DNA of 64,000 bases from Rhizobium sp. ASV8 (GTDB lineage Bacteria > Pseudomonadota > Alphaproteobacteria > Rhizobiales > Rhizobiaceae): assembly GCF_016429255.1 (NCBI RefSeq), contig NZ_JAELUG010000022.1:1-64000 (forward strand), given 5' to 3'. This document shows positions 56,029 to 64,000 of this stretch, piece after piece. Within the stretch, counting starts at the first letter, position 1. Every line of letters begins with the position of its first letter. The notes below the pieces were generated by a model, which saw only the letters and a list, made by a program, of their open reading frames with translations, searched no databases and was not told the DNA's origin. The translations under genes were made by a program, and so were the position numbers.

Positions 56029-56772
56029 ATGGCGGGCAGGGCGAGGCAACAGGCTGAAAGTAAAGCGAAAGTGGGCGCCGGCAAGGTTGCGGAGAAGCGG
56101 CCGAAGGGGCTTTCGCGCAATCCGCAGCGCACCCAGGCTGCAATCCTGGAGGCGGCGACGGACGAATTTGCGGCCCATGGTTTCGGTGGCGCTCGAGTAG
56201 ATGCGATCGCCGCACGGGCGCAGACCAACAAGCGGATGCTCTATCATTATTTCGGAGATAAGGAGGGCCTCTATCTCGCCGTGCTGGAAGCGACCTATGC
56301 GACGATCCGAAATGCTGAAAAACAGCTCGATCTCGCGCGCCGCCACCCCGAGGAGGGAATGCGGGAACTTGCCCTGTTCACCTGGCGACATTTTCTCGCG
56401 CATCCAGAGTTTCTAAGCCTGCTTGCGACAGAAAACCTGCATCATGCGCGCTATCTGCAGCGGTCGGAAAAGGTTTCGATCATGCATTCGCATCTGATCG
56501 ACGAGCTTGCCGATGTGCTGCGCCGTGGGGAGGCGCTCGGTATTTTCCGGCCGGCCGTCGACCCGATTTCCGTCTATCTTACCATTGCCGCACTCGGCTT
56601 CTTCTACCTGTCGAACCGTCACACGCTATCGACGATTTTCGCGCGCAAGCTGACATCGCAGGAGGCGCTGAATGCCTGGGGCGAGCATATTGTCGCGGTC
56701 ACGCTTGCTTCGATCCAGCTCCCTAAGGCCGTAGATGCGGGGCGTTCCGGAAAATTTTCAAAAGACGATTGA
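56029..56772 (+). CDS. TetR family transcriptional regulator
   Basis: A 247-residue regulator. The N-terminal helix-turn-helix is preceded by a basic arm (RPKGLSRNPQRTQAAILEAA), then GGARVDAIAARAQTNKRMLYHYFGDKEGLY. The C-terminal helical ligand domain follows; its sequence is close to the RutR-type CTERM group. The ATG at 56029 has GGAAGGAG in good position. It is divergent from the sugar ABC operon and precedes the enolase/oxidoreductase pair; matching operators on both sides suggest that it controls them all. Confidence 0.88.
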   Translation: MAGRARQQAESKAKVGAGKVAEKRPKGLSRNPQRTQAAILEAATDEFAAHGFGGARVDAIAARAQTNKRMLYHYFGDKEGLYLAVLEATYATIRNAEKQLDLARRHPEEGMRELALFTWRHFLAHPEFLSLLATENLHHARYLQRSEKVSIMHSHLIDELADVLRRGEALGIFRPAVDPISVYLTIAALGFFYLSNRHTLSTIFARKLTSQEALNAWGEHIVAVTLASIQLPKAVDAGRSGKFSKDD

Positions 56773-56797
56773 CAAGGCCGGAGGTAACGCGCGATCT

Positions 56798-56815
56798 TGT
56801 AACCATATGGTTACA
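56798..56815. promoter_or_regulatory. Candidate TetR operator 2 (perfect 18-bp palindrome)
   Basis: TGTAACCATATGGTTACA, 26 nt after the TetR stop and 259 nt before the enolase-superfamily gene. Same pattern as operator 1. An 8-bp hairpin (56844-56865, CCTGATTC/GAATCAGG) follows. Confidence 0.7.
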
Positions 56816-56880
56816 TTTCTTGGGCGGCAGGGCATTTGCTTTTCCTGATTCTGGAGGGAATCAGGCGAGGAGGAGACATC

Positions 56881-57060
56881 GTGAAATCTGTTGGCTGCCA
56901 TGCGACGTGGCTGGAGATTTTAAGAGCCGCTTCTGCGACGAACGAATGGCCGCACACCCGCCTCTCCACGTTGAAAAGAGGGTGGGGTAACGGGCCATGT
57001 ACATTGACCCCTATGCAAGCAGACTTGCCTGACAATCACGGGAGCCGCCTAGCATCATGA
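56881..57060 (+). CDS. Possible 59-residue leader ORF or gene remnant
   Basis: A GTG start is preceded by AGGAGGAGA at ideal distance. The frame runs 59 codons and ends with TGA overlapping the ATG of the next gene (ATGA). The product (start MKSVGCHATWLEIL) matches no family I know. It could be a regulatory leader peptide, or a scar of a deleted gene that has kept its translation signal. Confidence 0.25.
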   Translation: MKSVGCHATWLEILRAASATNEWPHTRLSTLKRGWGNGPCTLTPMQADLPDNHGSRLAS

Positions 57061-58478
57061 CCGATTCATTGAAAATCAGGCTTGTCGAGGCCGAGACGTT
57101 CGAGCGCCCGGTCAAGCTGCGGCTGCCCTTCCGCTTCGGGGCGGCGACCTTGCGCGAGGCGCGGCAGATTTTTCTGCGCGTGCGCATCGAAGACGCGCGG
57201 GGACGCTCTGCCGAAGGGATGGCCGCCGAGCTGATGGTGCCGAAATGGTTCGACAAATCGCCCGAGCTTTCCAATGCAGACAACGAAAACCAGCTCCGCC
57301 GTTCGTTGACATTGGCGCTCGATGCGCTGAGGAATGCAGGTCCAACAACGGCTTTCGGACTGCATGCGGCTGCCGAAGCCTCGCATCATGCGCGGGCCGC
57401 GGCAGAAAAGCTGAACGGGCTGGTGGCCTCTTTCGGCCTGGCACTCGCCAATAGGGCCATTCTTGATGCGCTCTGCCGGCTGGAAGCGCTGAACATTGCG
57501 CAGGCGATCAAGGCCAATCGCCCAGGCATCGATGCTTCGACAGCCCGCGATCTCGCGGGCTTCGACCTTTCAGGTTTTCTCTCGACATTGGAGCCGGCGG
57601 CTAGCCTTGCCGCGCGCCATACCGTCGGCTTGGTCGATGCCATCGTGGCTGGCGACATTGCGACAAACGAGCGGTTGAATGACGGTTTGCCAGAGAGTTT
57701 CGAGGAGGCCATCGATGCCTATGGCCTGACCTTCTTCAAGGTCAAGGTTTCCGGCGTTGCCGATGCCGATATCGATCGCCTCTGCCGCGTTGCTGCCGTT
57801 ATCGACGCCAAGGTGCCCGCTTATTCGGTGACACTTGACGGCAACGAGCAGTTTTCATCCGCCGAAGCGGTCGCCGATTTGCTGGCTCGCGTGAAGGAAG
57901 AGCCGAGGCTGGCGCGGTTTGCCGCCTCCATCCTGTTCGTCGAGCAGCCGATCGCCCGCGCCCATGCCTTCGAGAAGCCGGTGAAGGCGCTTGCCGGTTT
58001 CAAGCCGGTCGAGATCGACGAATCCGATGCCGACATCAATGCTTTCGTCACGGCGAGGGCGCTTGGCTATACCGGCATTTCCTCGAAATCGTGCAAAGGG
58101 TTCTATCGCTCGCTATTGAACCGGGCACGCGTTGCCAAATGGAGTGCGGAAGATGGTGTTCCCTATTTCATGTCGGCGGAAGATCTGACGACGCAGGGTG
58201 GGCTTGCCGTGCAGCAGGATCTGGCGCTGGCCTCGCTGATCGGCATGACCCATATCGAGCGCAACGGCCATCACTATGTCGACGGCATGGCCGGCGCGCC
58301 GGAGGTGGAGCAAGCGGCTTTTGCTGAGGCGCATTCCGATCTCTACCGCGTCAGCAATGGCCGCACGCGGTTGCGGATCGAGGCGGGACAGCTTGCCATT
58401 GGCTCCGTTATCGCCGCTGTCGGCCTCGGTTCGGCGGTTGCGCCGGATTGGGCGGCGATGGAAAGGTCGCCGACATAG
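57057..58478 (+). CDS. Enolase-superfamily protein (mandelate racemase-like)
   Basis: A 473-residue protein, longer than usual for the group (about 370-410) because of an insertion in the N-terminal half. Barrel motifs: FFKVKVSG (catalytic K-x-K), the metal ligands in SVTLDGNEQF (Asp), LFVEQPIA (Glu) and VEIDESDA (Asp/Glu), and a lysine in ISSKSCKG on the opposite side. These residues fit acid-sugar dehydration or racemisation. It follows the perfect TetR operator and precedes a Gfo/Idh/MocA oxidoreductase by 110 nt. The substrate is unknown; it probably acts on a product of the sugar imported by the divergent ABC system. Confidence 0.8.
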   Translation: MTDSLKIRLVEAETFERPVKLRLPFRFGAATLREARQIFLRVRIEDARGRSAEGMAAELMVPKWFDKSPELSNADNENQLRRSLTLALDALRNAGPTTAFGLHAAAEASHHARAAAEKLNGLVASFGLALANRAILDALCRLEALNIAQAIKANRPGIDASTARDLAGFDLSGFLSTLEPAASLAARHTVGLVDAIVAGDIATNERLNDGLPESFEEAIDAYGLTFFKVKVSGVADADIDRLCRVAAVIDAKVPAYSVTLDGNEQFSSAEAVADLLARVKEEPRLARFAASILFVEQPIARAHAFEKPVKALAGFKPVEIDESDADINAFVTARALGYTGISSKSCKGFYRSLLNRARVAKWSAEDGVPYFMSAEDLTTQGGLAVQQDLALASLIGMTHIERNGHHYVDGMAGAPEVEQAAFAEAHSDLYRVSNGRTRLRIEAGQLAIGSVIAAVGLGSAVAPDWAAMERSPT

Positions 58479-58588
58479 GATTTTGGTCAAGGTCATGAGG
58501 GCCTTGAGTCCTCTCAAGCATGGCCCACCGAGGCAAATCTAGGCCGCTGAGGCCTCGTCATCGTTGTTTGCAGATTCTGGAGGAGCAG

Positions 58589-59851
58589 ATGCAGTCATCG
58601 AAGAAACGCTACGTTCTGGTCGGCACGGGCAATCGTGGCGCGACCATGTGGGGCAAGGAGCTGATCGAGGGCTGGAGCGACGATGTCGAGCTTGTTGCGG
58701 TCTGCGATCTCAATGCCATGCGCGCGAAGCGGGCGCTGGAATATATTGGCGTGTCCGTGCCGGTTTATACCGACTTCGACGCGCTGCTGCGGGCGGAAAA
58801 GCCGGATCTCGTCATCGTCTGCACCCGCGATTCCACCCATGACGATCTGATCGTCAAGGCGATGGAGGCGGGCGCCAATGTTATCAGCGAGAAGCCGATG
58901 ACGACGACGGTCGACAAGATCAAGCGCATCCTCGATGCCGAAGCGCGCACCGGCAAGCGGCTGGATATTTCCTTCAATTACCGTTTTGCGCCGACCCCGG
59001 CGAAGATCAAGGAGCTGATCAATTCGGGTGTCATTGGCGATGTCACGTCAGTCGACTTCCATTGGTATCTCGACACCAGCCATGGTGCCGACTACTTCCG
59101 CCGCTGGCATGCCTTCACGGAAAATTCCGGCAGCCTCTTCGTTCACAAGGCGACACACCATTTCGATCTTCTGAACTGGTATCTGGATTCCGATCCGGAA
59201 ACGGTCGCCGCCTTTGCCGATCTCAAGCACTACGGCCGCAAAGGTCCATTTCGCGGCGAGCGCTGTCGTGGCTGTCGGTACAAGGATGAGTGCAACTACT
59301 ATCTCGATATCAGCGCAGCGCCGCTGCTCGAGAGCCTCTATGAGGATCCTTCGGCCGTCGATGGCTATGTGCGCGACGCCTGCGTCTTCCGTGAGGATAT
59401 CGATATCCCCGATACGATGGTCGCCTCGATCCGTTATCGCAACGGCGTCAACGTCTCTTATTCCCTCAATACCTACATGCCGATCGAAGGGCATCACATC
59501 GCCTTCAACGGGCATAAGGGCCGCATCGAGCTGCGCCAATACGAGAAGCAGAAGTGGACGACGCCGCCTGCCGACGAAATCGTCGTGATGAAGAATTTCG
59601 GCGATGTCGAGCGCATCTGGGTGCCGCATTCGTCCGGTGGGCATTATGGCGGCGACGACCGGCTGCGCGACATGCTGCTGCGTTCGGGGCCGAACGACGA
59701 GCTCAAGCAGCGCGCTGGTTCGCGGGCGGGGGCGATGTCCGTCCTATGCGGTATCGCTGCTCTGCAGAGCAGCCGCACGGGCCAGCAGGTATCGGTCGCC
59801 GATATCTGGGGCGAAGACGGCGGTCTCAATCTGCTGGAGCCGCGGCCCTGA
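58589..59851 (+). CDS. Gfo/Idh/MocA family oxidoreductase 3
   Basis: A 420-residue enzyme. The Rossmann part has YVLVGTGNRGATMWG, VICTRDSTHDD and SEKPMTTTVDK. The C-terminal domain has HKATHHFDLLNW and an unusual cysteine cluster RCRGCRYKDEC, a pattern seen in a subgroup of these enzymes. The ATG at 58589 follows CTGGAGGAG. It is the third oxidoreductase of this family in the locus and is likely co-transcribed with the enolase-like gene. Confidence 0.87.
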   Translation: MQSSKKRYVLVGTGNRGATMWGKELIEGWSDDVELVAVCDLNAMRAKRALEYIGVSVPVYTDFDALLRAEKPDLVIVCTRDSTHDDLIVKAMEAGANVISEKPMTTTVDKIKRILDAEARTGKRLDISFNYRFAPTPAKIKELINSGVIGDVTSVDFHWYLDTSHGADYFRRWHAFTENSGSLFVHKATHHFDLLNWYLDSDPETVAAFADLKHYGRKGPFRGERCRGCRYKDECNYYLDISAAPLLESLYEDPSAVDGYVRDACVFREDIDIPDTMVASIRYRNGVNVSYSLNTYMPIEGHHIAFNGHKGRIELRQYEKQKWTTPPADEIVVMKNFGDVERIWVPHSSGGHYGGDDRLRDMLLRSGPNDELKQRAGSRAGAMSVLCGIAALQSSRTGQQVSVADIWGEDGGLNLLEPRP

Positions 59852-59902
59852 GGCGACGACTGATCGGTTTTCGGGGTGCTTTATCCGAAACAGGTGCCGA
59901 GA

Positions 59903-60490
59903 TCAGTTGCAGCTTGGCAGCTGCTGCGCGTAGATTCTCGTCATGCCGTTGAAGCGCTTGGCGCCGGCCAGAGCGGTCGAATTGCCGCGCCACGATCCTT
60001 GCAGATAGCCCTTCGCGCCCGAATAATAGGCGAGGTACAGGCTGTAGGAATCGTTCAGCGGAATGCCGGTCTGCAGGTGCGTCTGGTAGTGATACCAGCC
60101 GACGAAGTCGATGGCGTCGGAGAAGTCGGTGCGGCTTGCGCCCCAGTTGCCCGTTTCGCGCTTGTACTTGTCCCAGGTGCCGTCGAGCGCCTGCGAATAG
60201 CCATAGGCCGTCGTCGGGCGTTTCCAGGGAATGAAGCCGAGCAGATAGCGTCTCGGTGGGCGGGCGCGCGGCCGGAAGCCGGATTCGGTGTAGATCGTCG
60301 CCATCAGAATCGGCACCGGTACGCCGTATTTGCGCTCCGTTCGCTCTGCGGCCCGCTGCCAGTTGTTGAACCAGCCGTCGCGCTGATCGAAGATCGCGCA
60401 GATGTTGCGGGTATGATGGGGTGCGGTCGCACAGCCCGCCAGCACGCCGAGCAGCATTACGGCCAGAATGGAAATGACGCGGGTACGCAT
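59903..60490 (-). CDS. SLT-domain lytic transglycosylase-like lipoprotein
   Basis: A 195-residue envelope protein. Signal peptide and lipobox (ISILAVMLLGVLAGC) give a lipidated Cys20. The SLT-like catalytic part is LMATIYTESGFRPRARP with the presumed glutamate acid, followed by AYGYSQALDGTWDKYK. Such enzymes cleave peptidoglycan glycan strands or help envelope assembly. The ATG at 60490 follows AAAGAGG; an upstream in-frame start at 60511 would add seven residues. Convergent with the oxidoreductase gene. Confidence 0.85.
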   Translation of the reverse strand: MRTRVISILAVMLLGVLAGCATAPHHTRNICAIFDQRDGWFNNWQRAAERTERKYGVPVPILMATIYTESGFRPRARPPRRYLLGFIPWKRPTTAYGYSQALDGTWDKYKRETGNWGASRTDFSDAIDFVGWYHYQTHLQTGIPLNDSYSLYLAYYSGAKGYLQGSWRGNSTALAGAKRFNGMTRIYAQQLPSCN

Positions 60491-60604
60491 TACTAGAACC
60501 TCTTTACTCAAGAGATTGCTAGCGCGGAATGATTAAAAACGAGTTGTTCGCCTGTGCCGAAATGGGGCGATTTCAGGGAGTTTTCGTGGAACTGCTGCGG
60601 CGCA

Positions 60605-61630
60605 TCATGCCATGCGCGCCATGTCCTCGCGGCGGATCTCATACAGCAACGGCTTGCCGTCGACGAAGCGAATGACTTCGTCGACAGCCATCTCGCCGAG
60701 GCGAGTGCGTTCCAGCCCGACGGCGCCGGCGATATGCGGGGTTAGAAAGACATTCGGCAGGTCGTAGAAGGCCGATGCCGCCTCCGGAATTTCAGGGTCG
60801 GTGACGTCGATGATCGCGTCGATACGGCCGGTCTTGAGTGCGGCGATCAAAGCTGCTTCATCGACCAAGGCGCCGCGCGCCGTGTTGATGAAGGTCGCTC
60901 CTTCCTTCATCAGCGACAGGCGACCTGCGTCGATCATGTGATGCGTGGCGGGCAGGGAAGGAGCGTGCAGCGAAACGATGTCGGCGGATGCCATCAAGGT
61001 ATCCAGCTCGGTTTTCTCGACGCCCATCTGGGCTGCTTCCGCGCTGCCGACCATGGGATCGTAAAGCAGGATGCGATAGTCGAAGGGCGATAGAAGCTCG
61101 ATTACACGCCGGCCGATCCGCGAAGCGCCGATGATGCCCACCGTGCGGCCATAGTTGCCGATGGCTTCGGCCTGCATCGGCACGGTTCTCTTCCGGTCGC
61201 GGTCGGCAACGTAGAAATCGCGGAACCGGAAGACCTTCTTGCCGGCGAATATGATGGCAGCAAGCGTGAATTCGGCAACGGGCAGAGCGTTGGCCTGGGC
61301 CGCGTGGCTGACCACTATGCCTCGATCAAACAGGCTATCACCGAGCAGACCCTTCACCGTGCCGGCAGAATGAGCGACCAGCTTCAGACGCGGCGCCTGT
61401 GCGAGCACCGCAGCATCAATGGTTGGCGAGCCCCAGCCCGTGACAAGGATCTCGGTTTCGGCAAGCAGCTTTGCCGCGCGTGCGTCGTTGAAATTCTGCA
61501 TCGGCGCGACATCCAGCACGCGGCCAACGGTATCGAGGCGCTGCAGGAGCGCCTCCGGGAGGACGTGCTGTGTGCGCGACGGCTGCATGGCAAGGGCGAT
61601 GGCCGGGCGGCTGGAGGCAAATTGCGTCAT
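60605..61630 (-). CDS. D-2-hydroxyacid dehydrogenase
   Basis: A 341-residue NAD-dependent dehydrogenase. The Rossmann core has VGIIGASRIGRRVIELL; catalytic residues appear as Arg in NTARGALVDE, the acid in DVTDPEIPE and His in TPHIAGAVG. The phosphoglycerate dehydrogenase/glyoxylate reductase class is likely. Its start overlaps the preceding DUF2264 gene by 4 nt (ATGA), so it acts in the same pathway, probably on a sugar-derived 2-keto or 2-hydroxy acid. Confidence 0.88.
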   Translation of the reverse strand: MTQFASSRPAIALAMQPSRTQHVLPEALLQRLDTVGRVLDVAPMQNFNDARAAKLLAETEILVTGWGSPTIDAAVLAQAPRLKLVAHSAGTVKGLLGDSLFDRGIVVSHAAQANALPVAEFTLAAIIFAGKKVFRFRDFYVADRDRKRTVPMQAEAIGNYGRTVGIIGASRIGRRVIELLSPFDYRILLYDPMVGSAEAAQMGVEKTELDTLMASADIVSLHAPSLPATHHMIDAGRLSLMKEGATFINTARGALVDEAALIAALKTGRIDAIIDVTDPEIPEAASAFYDLPNVFLTPHIAGAVGLERTRLGEMAVDEVIRFVDGKPLLYEIRREDMARMA

Positions 61631-63483
61631 GGCAGGCGACCGGGCGCCTCGATGGCGCTGACCGTGATGCCCTTGTTCCGGACAAGGGCGCGCATAGCGT
61701 CGATATCGGGTCTCGCTGGCGGTCTGGTCCAGGCATGATCGACGGCCGAAATGTCCTTCTCTGCAAGCACGGCCGAGACGAGAATGGTCTCGCCAGCGGG
61801 AATGGTGCCGCGCAGCTGTGGCACCAGCGTCTTCGAGGCGATGAGATTGGTGTTCGGCGGTGCTTTCTGCGCAATGCCTTCGCGCCTGATCGTCGAGCCG
61901 AGATCGAGAATGCCGCTGAAATCTTCTTCGCCGACGACATAAGCTGCATCCGTGGCAGAGACCAGCGTATCCGCCTCCAGGTCGCGCCTTGTGATGGCAA
62001 ACCCGCCTTCCGCCGTCTGCAGCGGTCGCGGCGTGCTGATCTTGTGCAGGCGAATATGCCACGGAGCGGCAGGGACGAGCCATGTCTCCACGGTCACATC
62101 CGGATAGGGTGACCACTTGGCATAGAGCGTATCGCCGGCGAGCTTGGCCTCTTCATTGGTTTCGCGCACGCGGTAATGCAGGCCGTCGTCGCTGAAGGCG
62201 AGCATGCTGTCGAAGGCGCCGCCGGCGAAGATGCGCTCGTCGCTTTCGACACTGAAGCCGTAGTGGGCGGAATAGGCGAATTTCGAATACTTCTCGGCGC
62301 CGAAGCGCATCTGCTGGTTTTCCTGGCCGGAAGAGAGCGCGACGACATCGGCTTTGCTGCGCATCAGCACCATGCCGGGATGCTTTTGTGGGATGATAGC
62401 CGGCGCATTTTCCAGCAGCTTTTCTTCCGCCGTCCAGAATGGATGCGTTTCGGGGATCGCCAAGGGCAGGAAAGCCTTGAAAGCCCAATAAGGCGAGCCG
62501 GCGGAATTGTAGTTCTCCGACATCAGCAGATTGGGATAGGCAAAGCCGATCGGCAGGGTGCCATCGCGATGGGCAATCGGCTTGTCGGCCCACCAGCGCA
62601 GGTGTCGGAGGCACAGCCCCTTGACCTCACCCCATGGCAGCGCCTCGACATCGGCAAAGGCAAGCGCCGACCAGAAGCCGGCGCAGGCGAAACGGTAGGT
62701 CAGGCTGCGGCCAAAGGGGATGGTAGCGCCATCGGGCGCAAACCAATGGCGGAAATCCCTTGCGAACAACATTGCACGCTCGCGGTATCGCTCCGAGCGA
62801 TCGTCGTTGACGAGCTTGGAGTAGATCAGCCCGTAAAAATGCATGGCGAAGGGAATGTAGTGATCGATGCGCCGGACATCGCCGTCGCGATACCAGCCGT
62901 CGGCGATGTAGAAACCGTCGAGTTCGTTCAGGTATCTTTCCGTCAGGCTGCGGTCGAAGGAGGCGCCGAGCCGGTCGAGCGCGATATCGACGAAGATGCG
63001 GAAGAATTTCCAGTTGTTATCGGCATAATCGAAGGTGCGTGCGTGCTTGAGGTAGGTGATGAGATTGTCACGCGCGCGCTGATCGAGCGGTTCCCAGATT
63101 TTTTCCGGCACGAGGGCAAGCGCGAAGCCGAGGGCTGCGAGTTCGACCATGCGCTGGTCACGGCCGTTCACCGTGCCCCAATATTCCGGATGTTTGGGGT
63201 CGACGCCATTGGCGAGACCTTCGGCGTAGCGGGCCCAATGGCGGAAGTCGCCGCCGCCGGCGCCGAGCGGTGCAAGGCCCCAGAGCGGGCGGGCGAAGCC
63301 TTCGAGATCGGCGGCCGCCCGATCGAAATGTGCCCCGGCGCCATCGATGCGGACGCGGGCATTGCCTTCGGAAAAATAGGGCAGCAGCGGATCGAACAGG
63401 TCGGTCAGCGCACGGCGCATGTCGGCGCGGTTGGCAAGCGGGTTGCCGGCGAGCGGATTGGAGCTGGCGGGGTCGTAGATCAT
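61627..63483 (-). CDS. DUF2264 family protein
   Basis: A 618-residue protein without a signal peptide. The N-terminal 350 residues are helical and aromatic-rich (FARPLWGLAPLGAG, NNWKFFRIFVDIALDRLG, DGWYRDGDVRRIDHYIPFAMH), suggesting an (alpha/alpha) toroid as in many glycan-active enzymes; the rest is beta-rich. The family has no firmly assigned activity that I know. Start ATG at 63483. It precedes the dehydrogenase gene with an ATGA overlap and follows the LacI regulator gene by 41 nt. Confidence 0.8.
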   Translation of the reverse strand: MIYDPASSNPLAGNPLANRADMRRALTDLFDPLLPYFSEGNARVRIDGAGAHFDRAAADLEGFARPLWGLAPLGAGGGDFRHWARYAEGLANGVDPKHPEYWGTVNGRDQRMVELAALGFALALVPEKIWEPLDQRARDNLITYLKHARTFDYADNNWKFFRIFVDIALDRLGASFDRSLTERYLNELDGFYIADGWYRDGDVRRIDHYIPFAMHFYGLIYSKLVNDDRSERYRERAMLFARDFRHWFAPDGATIPFGRSLTYRFACAGFWSALAFADVEALPWGEVKGLCLRHLRWWADKPIAHRDGTLPIGFAYPNLLMSENYNSAGSPYWAFKAFLPLAIPETHPFWTAEEKLLENAPAIIPQKHPGMVLMRSKADVVALSSGQENQQMRFGAEKYSKFAYSAHYGFSVESDERIFAGGAFDSMLAFSDDGLHYRVRETNEEAKLAGDTLYAKWSPYPDVTVETWLVPAAPWHIRLHKISTPRPLQTAEGGFAITRRDLEADTLVSATDAAYVVGEEDFSGILDLGSTIRREGIAQKAPPNTNLIASKTLVPQLRGTIPAGETILVSAVLAEKDISAVDHAWTRPPARPDIDAMRALVRNKGITVSAIEAPGRLP

Positions 63484-63524
63484 CGGTTCGGCTTTCTCGA
63501 TCGTTTCCGCGGCGGGATTGGACT

Positions 63525-64000
63525 TCAGGTTTCGGGTGGCAGCGTGCCGCCGGCGATGGGGGGGACGCCGTGGCAGATTTGGCGGGCCGGCGCATCGCGA
63601 TCGCGGAAACGTGCGATCATCAGGCCGATGGCTTCGCGGCCGAGCGCCGCGCGGTCGACGCGCATGGTTGCCAGCCGGGGATTGGTCATCAGGGCGCAGG
63701 GAAGATCGTCGAAGCCGACGATGGCGAAGTCTTCCGGCACGCGCAGGCCGGCTTCGATCACGGCATCGAGCACGCCGACGGCGATGAAATCGTTCATGCA
63801 GAAGGCGGCGGTATAACCTTCGTCTGCGGCTAAGATCGCTGCCGTCGCGTCATGGGCCTCATGACTGGAGCTGCCGCGGAAATTCATTTCGACAAGCCGG
63901 CCTTCCGCGCCTTCGACGGAAGCGACCGCAGCTTCGAAGCCACGGATGCGCTCGCGGATCGTCTGGCGATGCGAACCTGTGAGATGCAGAATGCGGCGAT
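63525..64000 (-). CDS. LacI family transcriptional regulator, C-terminal part (cut by window edge)
   Basis: The frame is open to the right edge, so the DNA-binding start is outside the window. About 158 residues of the periplasmic-binding-protein-like effector domain are visible: RRILHLTGSH, TIRERIRGFEAAV, GYTAAFCMNDFIAVGVLDAVIEAGL, RVPEDFAIVGFDDLP and RATMRVD-type contacts. It is upstream of the DUF2264 and dehydrogenase genes on the same strand, and probably controls them in response to a sugar. Confidence 0.88.
   Translation of the reverse strand, partial: RRILHLTGSHRQTIRERIRGFEAAVASVEGAEGRLVEMNFRGSSSHEAHDATAAILAADEGYTAAFCMNDFIAVGVLDAVIEAGLRVPEDFAIVGFDDLPCALMTNPRLATMRVDRAALGREAIGLMIARFRDRDAPARQICHGVPPIAGGTLPPET

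Overview
The window reads as a chromosomal segment of a Rhizobiaceae bacterium (Rhizobium/Agrobacterium group). The support is the gene content: the PhaR/PhbA/PhbB polyhydroxybutyrate genes, an RpoH2-type sigma factor, a CarD regulator, a DUF3309 micro-protein behind an RpoE2-like promoter, a SAM-II riboswitch before metA, and an aminoacyl:carrier-protein ligase operon. Rhizobium-type intergenic mosaic repeats occur between genes. GC content is high. I see no tRNA or rRNA genes, CRISPR array, insertion sequence, prophage or plasmid replication module.

Left part (1-23.3 kb) is mostly housekeeping: a truncated 2H-phosphoesterase-like gene, a GST, rpmF, phaR divergent from phbA-phbB, and small envelope proteins. 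A 1.28 kb gene-free stretch (5304-6584) follows, carrying four copies of a 51-nt module and 21 GANTC sites. Next come a SUV3-like RNA helicase with an S4-domain protein, fdxA, carD, rpoH2 and an M48 lipoprotein protease. The thiBPQ thiamine transporter with its TPP riboswitch, a DHA2 drug pump divergent from a MarR regulator, thiN and an ABC-F ATPase complete this part.

Middle part (23.6-43.1 kb): an RND efflux pair; an amino-sugar operon (GntR, AgaS-type SIS, NagA, then a SIS protein bracketed by two inverted mosaic repeats); galM; a GNAT acetyltransferase; a secreted hypothetical. A MoxR ATPase and a VWA protein flank metA, which sits behind a SAM-II riboswitch with an apparent terminator/antiterminator. 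Then come an SbmA/YddA-like transporter with a degenerate ATPase domain, efp, and epmA-epmB for EF-P beta-lysylation.

Right part (43.5-64 kb): a five-gene cluster (carrier protein, acyl-CoA dehydrogenase-like enzyme, amino acid:[carrier protein] ligase, DUF1839, GH2 glycosidase) is the best candidate for a poorly understood system. It converges on a sugar ABC operon with two Gfo/Idh/MocA oxidoreductases. A TetR-family gene is divergent from that operon. An 18-bp operator occurs both in that divergent promoter and, as a perfect palindrome, before the next two catabolic genes (an enolase-superfamily protein and a third oxidoreductase), so one regulator may control both sides. The window ends with an SLT lipoprotein and a second catabolic group (D-2-hydroxyacid dehydrogenase, DUF2264 protein, LacI regulator cut by the window edge).
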